Made by a program: the position numbers and the translations under genes. Positions 63,801 through 64,000 of a stretch of 64,000 nt of DNA are shown here, piece after piece. The DNA is from Dechloromonas denitrificans (lineage in GTDB: Bacteria; Pseudomonadota; Gammaproteobacteria; Burkholderiales; Rhodocyclaceae), in NCBI RefSeq assembly GCF_020510685.1, contig NZ_CP075185.1:496001-560000 (forward strand), written 5' to 3'. How positions within the stretch are numbered: the stretch's first letter is position 1; each line of letters starts with the position of its first letter. Under the pieces are notes generated by a model that was not told where the DNA came from, did not search any database, and worked only from the letters and a program-made list of their open reading frames with translations.

Positions 63801-64000
63801 TTATGAAAAATTGGCTAATGGGTGGGCCGCCAGTCCGTCCGCCACCCAGCCGCTCATCCCCCCCGGCAGCAGCGCGAGAACCCGTTCCGCCTGGTCGCGG
63901 CGGGCAAAGCCGGCAAAGACGCAGGCGCCGGAGCCGGTCATCATCGCATCCGGGGCATGTTGCTTGAGCCAGGCCAGGTGTTCGGCGACCTGCGGAAAGC
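63801..64000 (-). CDS. ispE: 4-diphosphocytidyl-2-C-methyl-D-erythritol kinase, C-terminal part
   Basis: A 3' fragment cut by the window end. The last 66 codons are visible. MMTGSGACVFAGF is the GHMP-kinase motif 3 of IspE, an enzyme of the non-mevalonate isoprenoid pathway. Stop TAA lies at 63803-63801. The tRNA-Gln and prs genes follow, the usual arrangement. Confidence 0.9.
   Translation of the reverse strand, partial: FPQVAEHLAWLKQHAPDAMMTGSGACVFAGFARRDQAERVLALLPGGMSGWVADGLAAHPLANFS

Overview
The window reads as a chromosomal segment of a betaproteobacterium of the order Rhodocyclales (Dechloromonas / Azonexus / Azospira-like). Support for this is the GC-rich coding, the ispE / tRNA-Gln / prs / rplY / pth / ychF order, the glnA / DUF4124 / ntrB / ntrC grouping, and a sigF-nrsF / b561 / yedY / mrpX cluster of the type described from Azospira for hypochlorite defence. 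This placement comes from gene content and protein resemblance; no search was run. There are no insertion sequences, phage genes or CRISPR arrays. The genes are dense and mostly core, with a few accessory modules.

Layout. 1-3.4 kb: rhodanese protein, CDF metal transporter and glnA, the last with a textbook sigma-54 promoter and two NtrC boxes. 3.4-10.8 kb: a DUF4124 protein, an RND efflux pair on the minus strand, then ntrB-ntrC. 10.9-12.4 kb: birA-coaX. 12.5-16.0 kb: a tight DUF350 / SPFH-SHOCT / DUF4178 / 47-residue membrane-envelope operon. 16-20.8 kb: an NMT1-PAS-GGDEF sensor, a glycine-rich domain protein coupled to an SSADH gene, and an NlpC/P60 lipoprotein. 20.85-26.2 kb: tRNA-Arg, LysR, rnk, phasin, universal stress protein, and divergent nhaR/nhaD. 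26.3-29.4 kb: sigF-nrsF diverging from b561 / yedY / mrpX, a predicted oxidant-scavenging system with matching GTAACC-N16-CGAA promoters on both strands. 29.7-32.1 kb: YnfA-like protein, a small secreted protein, and a ferric-reductase-like flavocytochrome coupled to an anchored cytochrome b5.

32.1-42.7 kb is one minus-strand chemotaxis operon in the order cheY, MCP, STAS, cheA, MCP, cheW, cheD, cheR, cheB, HDOD. It has several unusual features: CheA carries a sequence fitting the MshEN cyclic-di-GMP-binding motif where P2 would normally lie; the first MCP carries a CheZ-like DxxxQ motif; the second MCP has a 91-residue HAMP-like unit repeated three times; and the C-termini of CheD and the first MCP end in the same tetrapeptide. 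43.2-45.4 kb: groES-groEL with a sigma-32-type promoter and a perfect CIRCE operator. 45.6-50.1 kb: DUF485-actP acetate uptake and a TctDE-like two-component pair. 50.1-52.4 kb: tRNA-Phe, tRNA-fMet, a histidine-kinase remnant, a FetAB-like ABC exporter and an orphan HicA-like protein.

52.5-56.0 kb is a minus-strand operon ribBX-ribH-nusB-thiL-pgpA. 56.1-60.1 kb: YceI, a membrane aminopropyltransferase-like protein, and a PAS-GGDEF-EAL protein. 60.1-64 kb: ychF, pth, rplY, prs, tRNA-Gln and the 3' end of ispE, all on the minus strand. The most promising places for new biology are the CheA/MCP architecture, the mrpX system and its promoter pair, and the DUF350-SPFH-DUF4178 operon with its 47-residue partner.
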